A stretch of 64,000 nucleotides of DNA from CAZCTC01 sp964501335 (lineage in GTDB: Bacteria; Chloroflexota; Anaerolineae; B4-G1; SLSP01). Both the position numbers and the translations under genes were made by a program. Positions 41,479 to 48,765 of this stretch are shown piece by piece. The stretch spans positions 23,872 to 87,871 of the forward strand of contig CAZCTC010000030.1 of assembly GCA_964501335.1 (NCBI GenBank). Direction: 5' to 3'. Each line of letters opens with the position of its first letter. Positions within the stretch are counted from its first letter, which is position 1. The notes beneath the pieces were generated by a model. The model did no database searches. It was not told the DNA's origin and worked only from the letters and a program-made list of their open reading frames with translations.

Positions 41479-41689
41479 TTTGCACCTCCTCAACTGGAGC
41501 CGGAGCCAACTCGACCACTTTGGTCTCGCCGCAGTAGCACTTCGGGAAGTGTCGCTTCCCGTCGAAATTCACAGAGGGAGCCAGACCGCAGACCGGGCAA
41601 ACATACCGCTCGCTCAGGTCTTTGTACGTAACCCACTCGCCGGTTTCCAGACGAACGTGAGTGCTGATGGCAAGCTTAATGTTCGTCAT
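41462..41689 (-). CDS. Zn-ribbon phage protein
   Basis: A 75-residue protein with CPVCG and CYCGE (YVCPVCGLAPSVNFDG, FPKCYCGETKVVELAP), a compact zinc ribbon like that of the downstream gene. Overlaps it by 17 bp. Function unknown. Confidence 0.7.
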   Translation of the reverse strand: MTNIKLAISTHVRLETGEWVTYKDLSERYVCPVCGLAPSVNFDGKRHFPKCYCGETKVVELAPAPVEEVQNAQDR

Positions 41690-41970
41690 CGCCGCACATC
41701 CATCAACCGCAGTAGCCCGCGCGCAACCTCAACTTGGCGCTGCAGCGCGCGATAATTTGTACCGGTAGAATGGTCGTACCAATCCACCAACGCCCGCGCG
41801 ACCGCTTCCATCTTCGCCTGCTCATCGGCCGTCATCAGCTCGACGCCGATCTGGTCGGAGAGCCGGTCGTATTCATTCACCAGGACCTGGAGCCGGGCGA
41901 CTTCGGCCTGGAGCGCCTGAATCTGTACATCTTTCTCATCCAGTTGTTGAAGGGAGGTAACGTCGATCAT
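41686..41970 (-). CDS. Coiled-coil phage protein
   Basis: A 94-residue protein with a heptad N-terminus (DEKDVQIQALQAEVARLQVLV) and a helical C-terminus (ALQRQVEVARGLLRLM). Its ATG region and stop overlap neighbours by four bases (ATGA). Not recognised. Confidence 0.7.
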   Translation of the reverse strand: MIDVTSLQQLDEKDVQIQALQAEVARLQVLVNEYDRLSDQIGVELMTADEQAKMEAVARALVDWYDHSTGTNYRALQRQVEVARGLLRLMDVRR

Positions 41971-42227
41971 TCCTCACCTCCAAAATCCCCAGCATCGCCC
42001 GCATCCTGGTCAGCTGCATGTTGGATTTCGTCGATAATCCGATCCACATCGACCCGGGCGAGCGGCTCGATCGCCGCCGACTGCAGGCCGGAGAGCACAA
42101 CAAACAAATCGCCCTGGCGACGGCCGATAATGGCCGTCACCAGGGCGACGATCCCGCTCTCGTCCAGCCCGATCAAGGCATGGGCGAGATCTTCAGTCCG
42201 AACCGGGATCAAGATAGCGCTGTTCAT
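41967..42227 (-). CDS. Small phage early protein
   Basis: An 86-residue protein (SAILIPVRTEDLAHALIGLDE, FVVLSGLQSAAIEPLARVDVDRI) with an acidic C-terminal end. ATG 42227 follows AGGGGT and overlaps the upstream stop at 42232 closely. Not recognised. Confidence 0.65.
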   Translation of the reverse strand: MNSAILIPVRTEDLAHALIGLDESGIVALVTAIIGRRQGDLFVVLSGLQSAAIEPLARVDVDRIIDEIQHAADQDAGDAGDFGGEE

Positions 42228-42231
42228 TCCG

Positions 42232-42909
42232 CTACCCCTTCCGGTCCAGGTTGGATGCAATTTTTACCAGGGACTCAGCGATAATACTGAGGACAATGAC
42301 CACCGGATCACCACTCAAGACAACAGCGTCCTGCGCCTTTTTCAACATTACATCCGACCAGGACGGCTTGATCATGGCCTCGATGCGCTGCTTATTCCGC
42401 TCTTCCTGCTCCTGGACGACCTTTTCTCGCGCCGCATGCGCTTCCTGGGCAACGCCGAAAGCCCGCGCAAAAGCGATGTCTCCTTCCATCGACGTGAAGA
42501 ACTCAGGACAATCGAATTCCAGTTCGCCGTCATCGCCGAATGAAAAGAAGGTATTGACTTCGATGCATCCTTCACCCCGACGAAGATCAGAGTAGAGGAA
42601 ATAGCCGTCGCCGCGCGCATACGAAACGCGGATACACATGATTCCAGTGATGCCATCAACGCGAACGGGAATCCGTTCAACACGCCCAGGCTCGTCAGGG
42701 GAAACACGGGGAAGACCTTTGATGTTAAAGGGGATTGTAACGAGGAACTTCAATTCGCTGGGAACAAGCTTGCGCGTCTCTTCGGCCAGCTGCTCCCAAG
42801 CCTGGAGATCCTCTTCGGCCTGAGCTTCGATTTTTTCCTGCTCAAGGAGACGGAGCTGTTCCGCGCGAGCGCGGCCTTTTTCCAGATAAGCTTCGAGTAC
42901 TGCGTCCAT
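42232..42909 (-). CDS. Phage early protein, first gene of early minus operon
   Basis: A 225-residue protein. The N-terminal coiled coil (LEKGRARAEQLRLLEQEKIEA) precedes a beta-rich part (SELKFLVTIPFNIKGLPRVS, GIMCIRVSYARGDGYFLYSDL) and a helical tail. GGGAGG precedes the ATG. A hairpin at about 42936-42965 lies upstream in the leader. Not recognised. Confidence 0.7.
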   Translation of the reverse strand: MDAVLEAYLEKGRARAEQLRLLEQEKIEAQAEEDLQAWEQLAEETRKLVPSELKFLVTIPFNIKGLPRVSPDEPGRVERIPVRVDGITGIMCIRVSYARGDGYFLYSDLRRGEGCIEVNTFFSFGDDGELEFDCPEFFTSMEGDIAFARAFGVAQEAHAAREKVVQEQEERNKQRIEAMIKPSWSDVMLKKAQDAVVLSGDPVVIVLSIIAESLVKIASNLDRKG

Positions 42910-42935
42910 ACTAACCTCCCTGTGGTTTGAAAATG

Positions 42936-42965
42936 AAAGGCCCCCGCCGGAGGTTTTGCGGGAGC
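42936..42965 (-). terminator. Attenuator-like hairpin before early operon
   Basis: On the minus strand GGCTCCCGC and GCGGGGGCC pair around CTCCGG-rich loop, followed by TTTCATTTT, 25 bp before ATG 42909. It could attenuate the early operon; it may equally act on the plus strand (ends GCGGGAGCC TTAATT). Confidence 0.5.
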
Positions 42966-42988
42966 CTTAATTATGGTACAATTAGGCC

Positions 42989-43066
42989 ATCCCTGCACCG
43001 CCTATCTCGGTTGTGGGGCCAGGGTTGCGGTAAGTGCTATCAACACCCCGCAACCCGCTTTTTTTG
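42989..43066 (+). ncRNA. Candidate small RNA
   Basis: TACAAT (42977-42982) with a weak -35 upstream is followed ~40 bp later by GGGTTGCGG (43022-43030) and CCGCAACCC (43048-43056) with GCTTTTTTT, a rho-independent terminator. No ORF lies between. A ~75-nt plus-strand transcript antisense to the early leader is suggested. The same DNA could instead be the 5' leader of the minus operon. Confidence 0.45.
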
Positions 43067-43135
43067 TAAAAAGGATGTAAATTTCTTTTTACAACCTTAT
43101 TTTAAGGCCTATTTCGTATTTGTCAACTCGCTCGC

Positions 43136-43155
43136 ATCTGCAAACGTTTGCAGAT
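43136..43155. repeat. 20-bp palindrome, copy 4
   Basis: Identical to the other three copies. Here it lies in the divergent region between the early minus operon and the plus-strand recombinase side, a place where a lysogeny operator or a partition site would be expected. Confidence 0.9.
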
Positions 43156-43226
43156 AGACAATCCCTCAAAAAAACCTAAAATAAGAAATCTTCATCTTGC
43201 AAAGGAGATCCTCTAAGGAGGGAATT

Positions 43227-43466
43227 ATGATCTGCCCAAAATGCATGAAGGAAGTTGACTCTACTTATTTCTCTGGTACCCCTTGCCGAAACTGCGGAAA
43301 TAAGTTTGATGGTAACAAGTTTTATCTGATTTTATTCACCATTCAACAAGCAGCTTCCGTAATCGGAAACAGCATACTCTCAATAATCCTCATCATATTT
43401 ACTTTACTGATGTTCTTTTGCGCATGCTCGCTTTTTTATGGTTCACTCCAACAGTTATTCAAGTAA
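43227..43466 (+). CDS. Zn-ribbon membrane protein, small
   Basis: A 79-residue protein: CPKCMKE and CRNCGNK form a zinc ribbon (residues ~3-25), followed by two hydrophobic stretches (FYLILFTIQQAASVIGNSIL, IILIIFTLLMFFCACSLF). ATG 43227 is preceded by AAGGAGGGAA; a second AAAGGAG lies further up. Plus-strand, AT-rich, next to the recombinase: a lysogen-expressed superinfection-type protein is possible. Confidence 0.65.
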   Translation: MICPKCMKEVDSTYFSGTPCRNCGNKFDGNKFYLILFTIQQAASVIGNSILSIILIIFTLLMFFCACSLFYGSLQQLFK

Positions 43467-43493
43467 CGCAAGAAGTCTAAACCCACGATATAC

Positions 43494-43517
43494 CGCCGGC
43501 TGGACCGGCGTTTTTTT
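43494..43517 (+). terminator. Terminator before recombinase gene
   Basis: CGCCGG and CCGGCG around five bases, followed by seven T. It isolates the recombinase gene from the small membrane protein. Confidence 0.8.
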
Positions 43518-43532
43518 CTACCCCAAATCGGT

Positions 43533-43561
43533 TTGCCATAATCGCCGCCTCGTGCTAAAAA
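43533..43561 (+). promoter_or_regulatory. Putative recombinase promoter
   Basis: TTGCCA (43533-43538), 17 bp, TAAAAA (43556-43561). A small dyad (TGCTA...TAGCA) overlaps the -10 and may be an operator. AAAGGAGG lies upstream of ATG 43591. Confidence 0.55.
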
Positions 43562-43590
43562 TAGCAGTTAGCAAAGGAGGCTAATTTAAA

Positions 43591-45126
43591 ATGGACGCTA
43601 AAACACCGTCATCTACATCACCGTCAACTATTTTGTGCTACCGCCGGAAAAGCTTGGTTATCACGGACCAAGACCTGATCTCGCCAGAGATTCAGGCGAC
43701 TACAGTGAACGCAATGTGCATTGTCCAGGGATTGGAGACCGAATGGTACGAGGATATCGACGGCCACCGGTCCGGGCGAAAAGAAGCCGGCCGGCCCGGC
43801 TGGCTCACCCTGAAAACCCAACTCGACCGCCCCGAAGTCGCCGGCATCGCCGCCTATTCCCTCGACCGGATCGGCCGCAACACCCTCGACTGCCTGAAAC
43901 TCATCAATTACCTGGAGCAGCAGAAAAAACGCTTAATCCTGGTAAAAGAAAACATTGACACCGGATCGGCGATGGGCCGGGCCATCACCACCATCCTGAT
44001 GGCAATGTATCAGGTCGAGAGCGATCTGGCTTCCGAACGCCAGATCACCGGAATTAAATATCGTCGGTACCAGCTGGGCCGGCACTGGGGGACTGTCCCT
44101 TTCGGATACATACGGAATTCGGAAACCGGGAAGCTGGAACCGGACGCAAATGGAGTCTTCGTTCCAGGCCCTGACGAAACCATCCTGGAGCGCCGCTATG
44201 CGGACGCTGTAAAACGGCTTTATGAGATGGCGCTCAACAGCGAGGACTCAAACGAAAGACTCGCTATCCGCATGAATGCTGAAAAGTGGATGTTCCATGA
44301 TCGGCGAGGAACGCCCCGAGAATGGACAAAAGATGACGTTCGCCGCGTACTCGACGGTTGGCGGATCTACGGAGGAAACATAACCGTAGGCTGCTCCAAA
44401 GAAGCTAAGTCAAAAATAGAAGTTATCCCAGATACTCACCAAGCAATTGTGGACTCGACGACGATTGAAGAAATCGCCAAACGACAAGACTCAATCCATT
44501 CCCGTCACGCTCACATTACCACCGGGATGTACCTACTGAGTGGTATCGGAACCTGCGCCCATTGCGGAGCGCGGATATACGGAATGCTGCAGTATGAAAA
44601 ACGCCGATACCGCCACAACAAAGGGTATGGATGCGCCGAGACGTACATGGAAGCCGACCAGCTCGAAATCCACATCAAATCCATAATCGGGAACATCGAC
44701 ATCGAAAAAACGTCCGAAGTTCTCCAGAAGGCCATTCTCAACATCACCGTCAGCCCGCAAATGACCTTACAGGAAGACGTTGAAAATCTGAAAGCTGCGC
44801 GGGAAAAACTCGCCAGGATCGCTCGGATCTACGCCGATGGGTTAATTTCAGAAGCCGAGTACATGAAAGCGAAGGAAGAAGTCGACGCTAAAGTTCTGCA
44901 ACTGCACGCCGAACCGCCAGAGCGAAAAATCTCCGCTTTGGACACCGCGTTCCGGCGCCTGCGCCAACTGCTGGTAAAGTTCCAGGACGATGATCCCAAA
45001 GTAAAACGAGGGGTGATTCTGGATCTTTTCGCCAGAGTAGAAGTAAGCGGAGGATGCATTACAAGATGTATCCCTAACGAATGGCTAAAGGAACTGTGGG
45101 ACATCCGATTCCCACCGGGATCATAA
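43591..45126 (+). CDS. Large serine recombinase / integrase
   Basis: A 511-residue protein. The N-terminal resolvase domain has YRRKS (S21 is the likely nucleophile), YSLDRIGRN and MYQVESDLASERQ. A recombinase domain (VPFGYIRNSE) follows, then a zinc ribbon (CAHCGARIYG, later a Cys in YGCAETYM) and a coiled coil (QEDVENLKAAREKLARIARIY). This is the layout of large serine integrases, which integrate phage DNA at a short attB. The candidate directionality factor is at 39647-41137. Confidence 0.92.
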   Translation: MDAKTPSSTSPSTILCYRRKSLVITDQDLISPEIQATTVNAMCIVQGLETEWYEDIDGHRSGRKEAGRPGWLTLKTQLDRPEVAGIAAYSLDRIGRNTLDCLKLINYLEQQKKRLILVKENIDTGSAMGRAITTILMAMYQVESDLASERQITGIKYRRYQLGRHWGTVPFGYIRNSETGKLEPDANGVFVPGPDETILERRYADAVKRLYEMALNSEDSNERLAIRMNAEKWMFHDRRGTPREWTKDDVRRVLDGWRIYGGNITVGCSKEAKSKIEVIPDTHQAIVDSTTIEEIAKRQDSIHSRHAHITTGMYLLSGIGTCAHCGARIYGMLQYEKRRYRHNKGYGCAETYMEADQLEIHIKSIIGNIDIEKTSEVLQKAILNITVSPQMTLQEDVENLKAAREKLARIARIYADGLISEAEYMKAKEEVDAKVLQLHAEPPERKISALDTAFRRLRQLLVKFQDDDPKVKRGVILDLFARVEVSGGCITRCIPNEWLKELWDIRFPPGS

Positions 45127-45133
45127 AGCAATC

Positions 45134-45172
45134 AAACTGGCCTTCCCATTTTTATGGGAAGGCCAGTTTTTC
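45134..45172 (+). terminator. Terminator of recombinase gene
   Basis: AAACTGGCCTTCCCA and TGGGAAGGCCAGTTTTT form a long perfect stem with a T run, eight bases after the stop. Confidence 0.85.
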
Positions 45173-45202
45173 AAAAAACAAAATCCATGCTATAATCTTT
45201 TT

Positions 45203-45279
45203 CAGCGAAACCTTAAAAAAGTCTTCTCAGAATGGACTGAAAAGTCCTTCCCAGCGAGACGTTAAAAAAAGTCTGCTCA
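45203..45279 (+). repeat. Two direct repeats near right prophage end
   Basis: CAGCGA plus TTAAAAAAGTCT plus CTCA occurs at 45203-45229 and, slightly varied, at 45252-45279. TATAAT (45191-45196) precedes them. No ORF covers them. They could be arms of an attachment site or remnants of a small transcript. The whole stretch 45180-45540 holds no gene I can support. Confidence 0.5.
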
Positions 45280-45348
45280 AAAAGGGTTTAGAAGCCCTTT
45301 GAGGGCACACCAACTGAATAGATCCCCAACTGGCGGGATGCACCAAAG

Positions 45349-45391
45349 AGAAACAGGCTTTTACCTTACGGGAAAGCCTGTTTTGTTTTCT
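45349..45391 (+). terminator. Intergenic terminator-like hairpin
   Basis: AACAGGCTTT and AAAGCCTGTT with a T-rich tail. It lies in the gene-free stretch between recombinase and tRNA promoter and may end the transcript that includes the direct repeats. Confidence 0.6.
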
Positions 45392-45543
45392 GCGAGGCGG
45401 TCGGCTGGATGGAAGTTGATGCCCTTCCGTATTCTACTTAAAGAAGTGCCCGTACGGTTTCTTGTCTTCTTGGAAACAGCAGGCCGGACCGTAGAGGGAT
45501 GAATACGGTGAGGGGCAGACGGGATTTTACCCTTTTGCCTCGT

Positions 45544-45571
45544 TTGACAAAAAAAAGGGTTGGTGTATACT
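45544..45571 (+). promoter_or_regulatory. Promoter of tRNA/ribosomal cluster
   Basis: TTGACA (45544-45549), 16 bp, TATACT (45566-45571), about 65 bp before the first tRNA: a near-consensus sigma70 promoter for the stable RNA and translation genes. Confidence 0.8.
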
Positions 45572-45635
45572 TATGCCTGCTGAGGTTGGGGAGCAACCTT
45601 CATCCCGCGCGGCGGTAGGTTGGAATGTTCAATGC

Positions 45636-45708
45636 GCCGACGTAGCTCAATCGGCGGAGCATCCGCCTTGTAAGCGGAGGGTTGTGGGTTCGATTCCCAC
45701 CGTCGGCT
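45636..45708 (+). tRNA. tRNA-Thr (TGT)
   Basis: Acceptor GCCGACG/CGTCGGC, D-arm AGCTCAATCGGC, anticodon loop CTTGTAA with anticodon TGT, T-arm GTGGGTTCGATTCCCAC. It is the first gene of the host cluster after the prophage. Confidence 0.95.
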
Positions 45709-45725
45709 TTCGGGGATAGTGACAC

Positions 45726-45808
45726 GGGCAGATACCCAAGCGGCCAAAGGGGGCTGACTGTAAATCAGCTGACTATCGTCTTCGGTGGTTCGAATCCGCC
45801 TCTGCCCA
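45726..45808 (+). tRNA. tRNA-Tyr (GTA)
   Basis: Acceptor GGGCAGA/TCTGCCC, long variable arm as in class II tRNAs, anticodon GTA in CTGACTGTAAATCAG, T-arm GGTTCGAATCC. 83 nt. Confidence 0.95.
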
Positions 45809-45814
45809 TTTCGT

Positions 45815-45887
45815 GCCCACATAGCTCAGCAGGTAGAGCACACCCTTGGTAAGGGTGGGGTCATGAGTTCAATTCTCATTGTGGGCT
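45815..45887 (+). tRNA. tRNA-Thr (GGT)
   Basis: Acceptor GCCCACA/TGTGGGC, anticodon loop TTGGTAA with anticodon GGT, T-loop TTCAATT. Second threonine isoacceptor. Confidence 0.94.
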
Positions 45888-45933
45888 TTGTGGAGGCTTT
45901 GCCTCCGCTATTTTTATCTCAAGCGGGTGAAAA

Positions 45934-46104
45934 ATGGGCTCCAAGGCAAAAGCGATCCGGCCAGTAATTACTATGGCCTGTCTGGAATGTAAAGAGCAGA
46001 ACTACACCACCGAGAAAAATCGGCGTAATGATCCGAATCGGATGGAACTGAAGAAGTTCTGCCCGCGCTGCCGCAAGCACACGCAGCATCGCGAAACTAA
46101 ATAA
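45934..46104 (+). CDS. rpmG: 50S ribosomal protein L33
   Basis: A 56-residue protein: CLECKEQNY and CPRCRKHTQHRETK give the CxxC/CxxC zinc form of L33, with KNRRNDPNRMELKKFC in between. It lies between tRNA genes and secE, the usual place for rpmG in many phyla. Confidence 0.95.
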   Translation: MGSKAKAIRPVITMACLECKEQNYTTEKNRRNDPNRMELKKFCPRCRKHTQHRETK

Positions 46105-46114
46105 TCGGTTACGC

Positions 46115-46188
46115 AGGCGAGTAGCTCAATCTGGCAGAGCATCCGTCTCCAAAACGGAAGGTTGCGGGTTCGATTCCTGCCTCGCCTG
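46115..46188 (+). tRNA. tRNA-Trp (CCA)
   Basis: Acceptor AGGCGAG/CTCGCCT, anticodon CCA in GTCTCCAAAAC, T-arm GCGGGTTCGATTCCTGC. The trpT-secE-nusG order is conserved in bacteria. Confidence 0.95.
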
Positions 46189-46200
46189 CCTTTTCACTTA

Positions 46201-46229
46201 TAAGACACCGCCCTTGGGGCGGTGTCTTA
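46201..46229 (+). terminator. Hairpin between tRNA-Trp and secE
   Basis: TAAGACACCGCCC and GGGCGGTGTCTTA, long stem with TTGG at the loop, but no T run. It may be an attenuator or tRNA-processing structure. Confidence 0.55.
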
Positions 46230-46257
46230 AAGTGTAAGGCGCAGTAGGAGGATTAAA

Positions 46258-46557
46258 GTGGCGGTTGAACAACAAGAACGCAAAGAGAACGCGCTGGTGC
46301 GTTATGTCCGGGAAACCCGAGCAGAACTGCGCAAGGTGCATTGGCCTACTCGTAAGGAGACTCTGGCCATGACTCGCATCGTCCTGATCGTCATGATCGG
46401 GATGTCCCTTTTCCTGGGGGCTCTGGATCTTGTATTCGGGTGGCTGCTTAAGGAAGTTGTGTCGGGCAGCCCTGTCTATATGGTTGCCAGTGTGGTGGTT
46501 GGTATTGCTTTGCTGGTAGCCATCTATTTTGTCAGTCAAGAACACGAAGGGAATTAA
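46258..46557 (+). CDS. secE: Protein translocase subunit SecE
   Basis: A 99-residue protein with the SecE core: RYVRETRAELRKVHWPTRKE, then a membrane helix (IVLIVMIGMSLFLGALDLVFG). GTG 46258 is preceded by AGGAGG. A second hydrophobic stretch (MVASVVVGIALLVAIYFV) follows, so the chain is longer than the usual one-helix form. SecE clamps SecY in the protein export channel. The secE-nusG-rplK order supports the call. Confidence 0.92.
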   Translation: MAVEQQERKENALVRYVRETRAELRKVHWPTRKETLAMTRIVLIVMIGMSLFLGALDLVFGWLLKEVVSGSPVYMVASVVVGIALLVAIYFVSQEHEGN

Positions 46558-46561
46558 TCCC

Positions 46562-47302
46562 GTGGTTAAAAATAAGCGCCTCATCGATGACGACGAGACG
46601 CCTTCTTCCAACGAAGAGGACTTCGGGGCCGAGCCCGTGCTCCCAGCCGATCGGCTGTTGGAGCGTTTTGGGATGGATGAGGGAAAGCCCGAACCTAAAA
46701 CTTCTTCGCGTCGGGCGCCCGAACCTCCGGAAGAGGTGCGCCTGGAATTTAACGACGACGGTGAATCCCCTGCTGAAGATGAACGTGCCTGGTATGTGAT
46801 CCATTGTTACTCCGGTTACGAGTTCAAGGTTAAGCATAATCTGGAACAGCGGATCGAGTCGATGGGGATGCAGGATTTCATTTTTCAGGTTGTGGTTCCC
46901 ACAGTCGAAGAAATCGAGATTAAAGACGGCAAGCGGCGTACCGTTGAACGCTGTTTGTTTCCGGGTTACATTATGGTGCAGATGATCCTGACCGACGATT
47001 CCTGGTATGTGGTGCGGAATACACCGGGCGTGACGGGATTTGTCGGGATGGGCAATCAGCCGACGGCTTTACGGCCGGAAGCTGTGCAGGGGATTTTGCG
47101 TCGAATGGAAGCCACGGCTCCGCAGGTTCGGGCCACCTTCAAGCCCGGGCAGAAAGTGCGGATTATCGAAGGTCCTTTCTCCGATTTTATCGGGGTTGTG
47201 GATGAAATCGATGAGGAACGGACGAAGGTACGGGTTTTGGTCTCGTTCTTCGGCCGGGAGACACCGGTGGAGTTGGATTTCTTGCAGGTCGAAAAAGTGT
47301 AA
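46562..47302 (+). CDS. nusG: Transcription termination/antitermination factor NusG
   Basis: A 246-residue protein from GTG 46562, chosen because it follows the secE stop by a few bases and GAAGG lies upstream; the open frame starts earlier (TTG 46529) but overlaps secE. Residues 1-75 are an acidic disordered extension. The NGN domain follows (AWYVIHCYSGYEFKVKHNLE, LFPGYIMVQMILTDDSWYVV) and then the KOW domain (FKPGQKVRIIEGPFSDFIGVV). NusG binds RNA polymerase and couples it to ribosomes. Confidence 0.93.
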   Translation: MVKNKRLIDDDETPSSNEEDFGAEPVLPADRLLERFGMDEGKPEPKTSSRRAPEPPEEVRLEFNDDGESPAEDERAWYVIHCYSGYEFKVKHNLEQRIESMGMQDFIFQVVVPTVEEIEIKDGKRRTVERCLFPGYIMVQMILTDDSWYVVRNTPGVTGFVGMGNQPTALRPEAVQGILRRMEATAPQVRATFKPGQKVRIIEGPFSDFIGVVDEIDEERTKVRVLVSFFGRETPVELDFLQVEKV

Positions 47303-47339
47303 GCGCCTGGGATGAAGCCCAGATTAGGGAGTAGATAAG

Positions 47340-47765
47340 ATGGCGAAGAAGATTAAGGCAGTCGTTAAGTTGCAGATTCAGGCCGGGAAAGCCAATCCGG
47401 CGCCGCCGATCGGTCCTGCTCTTGGTCAGCACGGCATCAATTTGATGGCGTTCTGCAAAGAGTACAATGCGCGGACCGCTCAAATGGCGGGAAACGTGGT
47501 GCCGGCTGAAATTACAATTTTTCAGGACGGTTCATTCACGTTCGAATTGCGGACCCCCCCCACGCCGGACTTGCTGCGCAAGGCCGCGTCGGTGCCGCGG
47601 GGTTCAGCTGAGCCCAACCGGAACAAAGTGGGCCGGATTAACCGCAAGCAGCTGCGCGAGATCGCGGAAGTGAAAATGAAGGATCTCAATGCGAATGATA
47701 TCGCCGCGGCAGAACTGATGATTGCGGGAACGGCACGCAGCATGGGGATTGAGATCACTGATTAA
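47340..47765 (+). CDS. rplK: 50S ribosomal protein L11
   Basis: A 141-residue protein: KKIKAVVKLQIQAGKANPAP, GPALGQHGINLMAFCKEYN, FELRTPPTPDLLRKA and AGTARSMGIEI are L11 hallmarks. L11 forms the GTPase-associated centre with 23S rRNA. GTAGATAAG-type spacing before ATG; next is rplA. Confidence 0.96.
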   Translation: MAKKIKAVVKLQIQAGKANPAPPIGPALGQHGINLMAFCKEYNARTAQMAGNVVPAEITIFQDGSFTFELRTPPTPDLLRKAASVPRGSAEPNRNKVGRINRKQLREIAEVKMKDLNANDIAAAELMIAGTARSMGIEITD

Positions 47766-47817
47766 GTCCTCAGTCCTGTGGGAGGGCCTGGCCCGTTAGA
47801 CCACGAGGAGGATTCAA

Positions 47818-48537
47818 ATGGCAAAGCACGGGAAAAAGTATTTAGAAGCATTAAAAAAGGTTGATATCAACCACCTGTATGCGCCGAAGGATGCCCTGGA
47901 ACTGGCGAAATCGGTAAGTTACACCGAGTTCGACGGAACTGTGGAAATGCACCTGCGCATGGGCCTCGATCCCCGCCGCTCGGATCAGCAGATCCGCGGT
48001 GTGGTGCGCTTGCCCCATGGTTTGGGCAAGACGGTGCGGGTGCTGGTTTTCGCTTCGGCTGAAGCGGATACTGCGGCGCGCGCTTCGGGTGCCGATTTCG
48101 TCATCAGCGATGACGAAGGGATCAAGAAAATCATGGACGGTTGGACGGATTTCGACGTGGCGATTGCTGTGCCCGAAATTATGTCCAAAGTCGGTAAACT
48201 GGGTCGTGTCCTGGGTCGTAAGGGCTTGATGCCCAACCCCAAGACCGGCACCGTGGTTTCAGCTGACGATCTGGTCCGCGCGGTTCAAGAAGCCAAGGCG
48301 GGTCGGGTTGAATACCGGTTGGACCGCACCGGCAACATTCACCTGCCTTTGGGCAAGGTGAGCGCGTCGGCGCAGGATCTGCTGGAAAACATGGCTGCGA
48401 TCATGGAAGCCATCCGCCGGGCGAAGCCCGCGGCCGCCAAAGGCACGTATGTTAAGCGTGTCACGGTTACTCCTTCGATGGGCCCGGGGGTCAAAGTGGA
48501 TCCCAATCAGGCGCTCGCGATGGAAAGTGCCGGGTAA
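47818..48537 (+). CDS. rplA: 50S ribosomal protein L1
   Basis: A 239-residue protein with VEMHLRMGLDPRRSDQQIRG, VRLPHGLGKTVRVLVFA, GRVLGRKGLMPNPKTGTV and a C-terminal VTVTPSMGPGVKVD. L1 binds 23S rRNA at the stalk near the E site and can repress its own operon. GAGGAGG precedes the ATG. Confidence 0.96.
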   Translation: MAKHGKKYLEALKKVDINHLYAPKDALELAKSVSYTEFDGTVEMHLRMGLDPRRSDQQIRGVVRLPHGLGKTVRVLVFASAEADTAARASGADFVISDDEGIKKIMDGWTDFDVAIAVPEIMSKVGKLGRVLGRKGLMPNPKTGTVVSADDLVRAVQEAKAGRVEYRLDRTGNIHLPLGKVSASAQDLLENMAAIMEAIRRAKPAAAKGTYVKRVTVTPSMGPGVKVDPNQALAMESAG

Positions 48538-48544
48538 AATTTCT

Positions 48545-48720
48545 TCTCATCTGGGCTGATTTCCCTGTCTTGCCGAAGACAGCAGGTGCGTCTGGGCGCT
48601 TAATTTCCTGCCGAGGCTGGACCCTAAGTGCGCTTTACGTTCGTTGAAACGGGCGATCTAGGTCCTTGCGTCGGCAGACGTGAGGACCTTTTTTTGTTAG
48701 TGTGGAGTCGGAGCCGGCTC
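48545..48720 (+). ncRNA. L10-type ribosomal leader RNA
   Basis: The gap between rplA and rplJ is ~230 bp with no ORF and carries a conserved-looking leader (AGGTGCGTCTGGGCGC, GAGGCTGGACCCTAAGTGCG) ending in a terminator. In bacteria this slot holds the L10 leader, which binds L10(L12)4 and controls rplJ-rplL. Confidence 0.75.
48660..48696 (+). terminator. Attenuator terminator of L10 leader
   Basis: AGGTCCTTGCGTC and GACGTGAGGACCT with a GGCA loop and seven T. It would stop transcription before rplJ unless the leader refolds. Confidence 0.85.
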
Positions 48721-48765
48721 CGGTCGGTTCCGGGTTTGTAGTATAAGCGGAAGGAGGTGGACAAG

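Larger units (their letters stand above)
273..45180. mobile_element. Siphovirus-type prophage with serine recombinase (bounds approximate)
   Basis: Terminase, portal, protease, capsid, connector, tail tube, tape measure and fibre genes occur in canonical order on the minus strand, and a large serine recombinase lies at the far end. The left boundary lies between the AT-rich restriction-like gene ending at 272 and the first phage-side repeat at 336. The right boundary lies between the recombinase stop at 45126 and the tRNA/ribosomal promoter at 45544. Serine recombinases use very short crossover cores, and I could not identify attL/attR. The contractile sheath, endolysin, polymerase and classical repressor are not seen. 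Confidence 0.85.
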
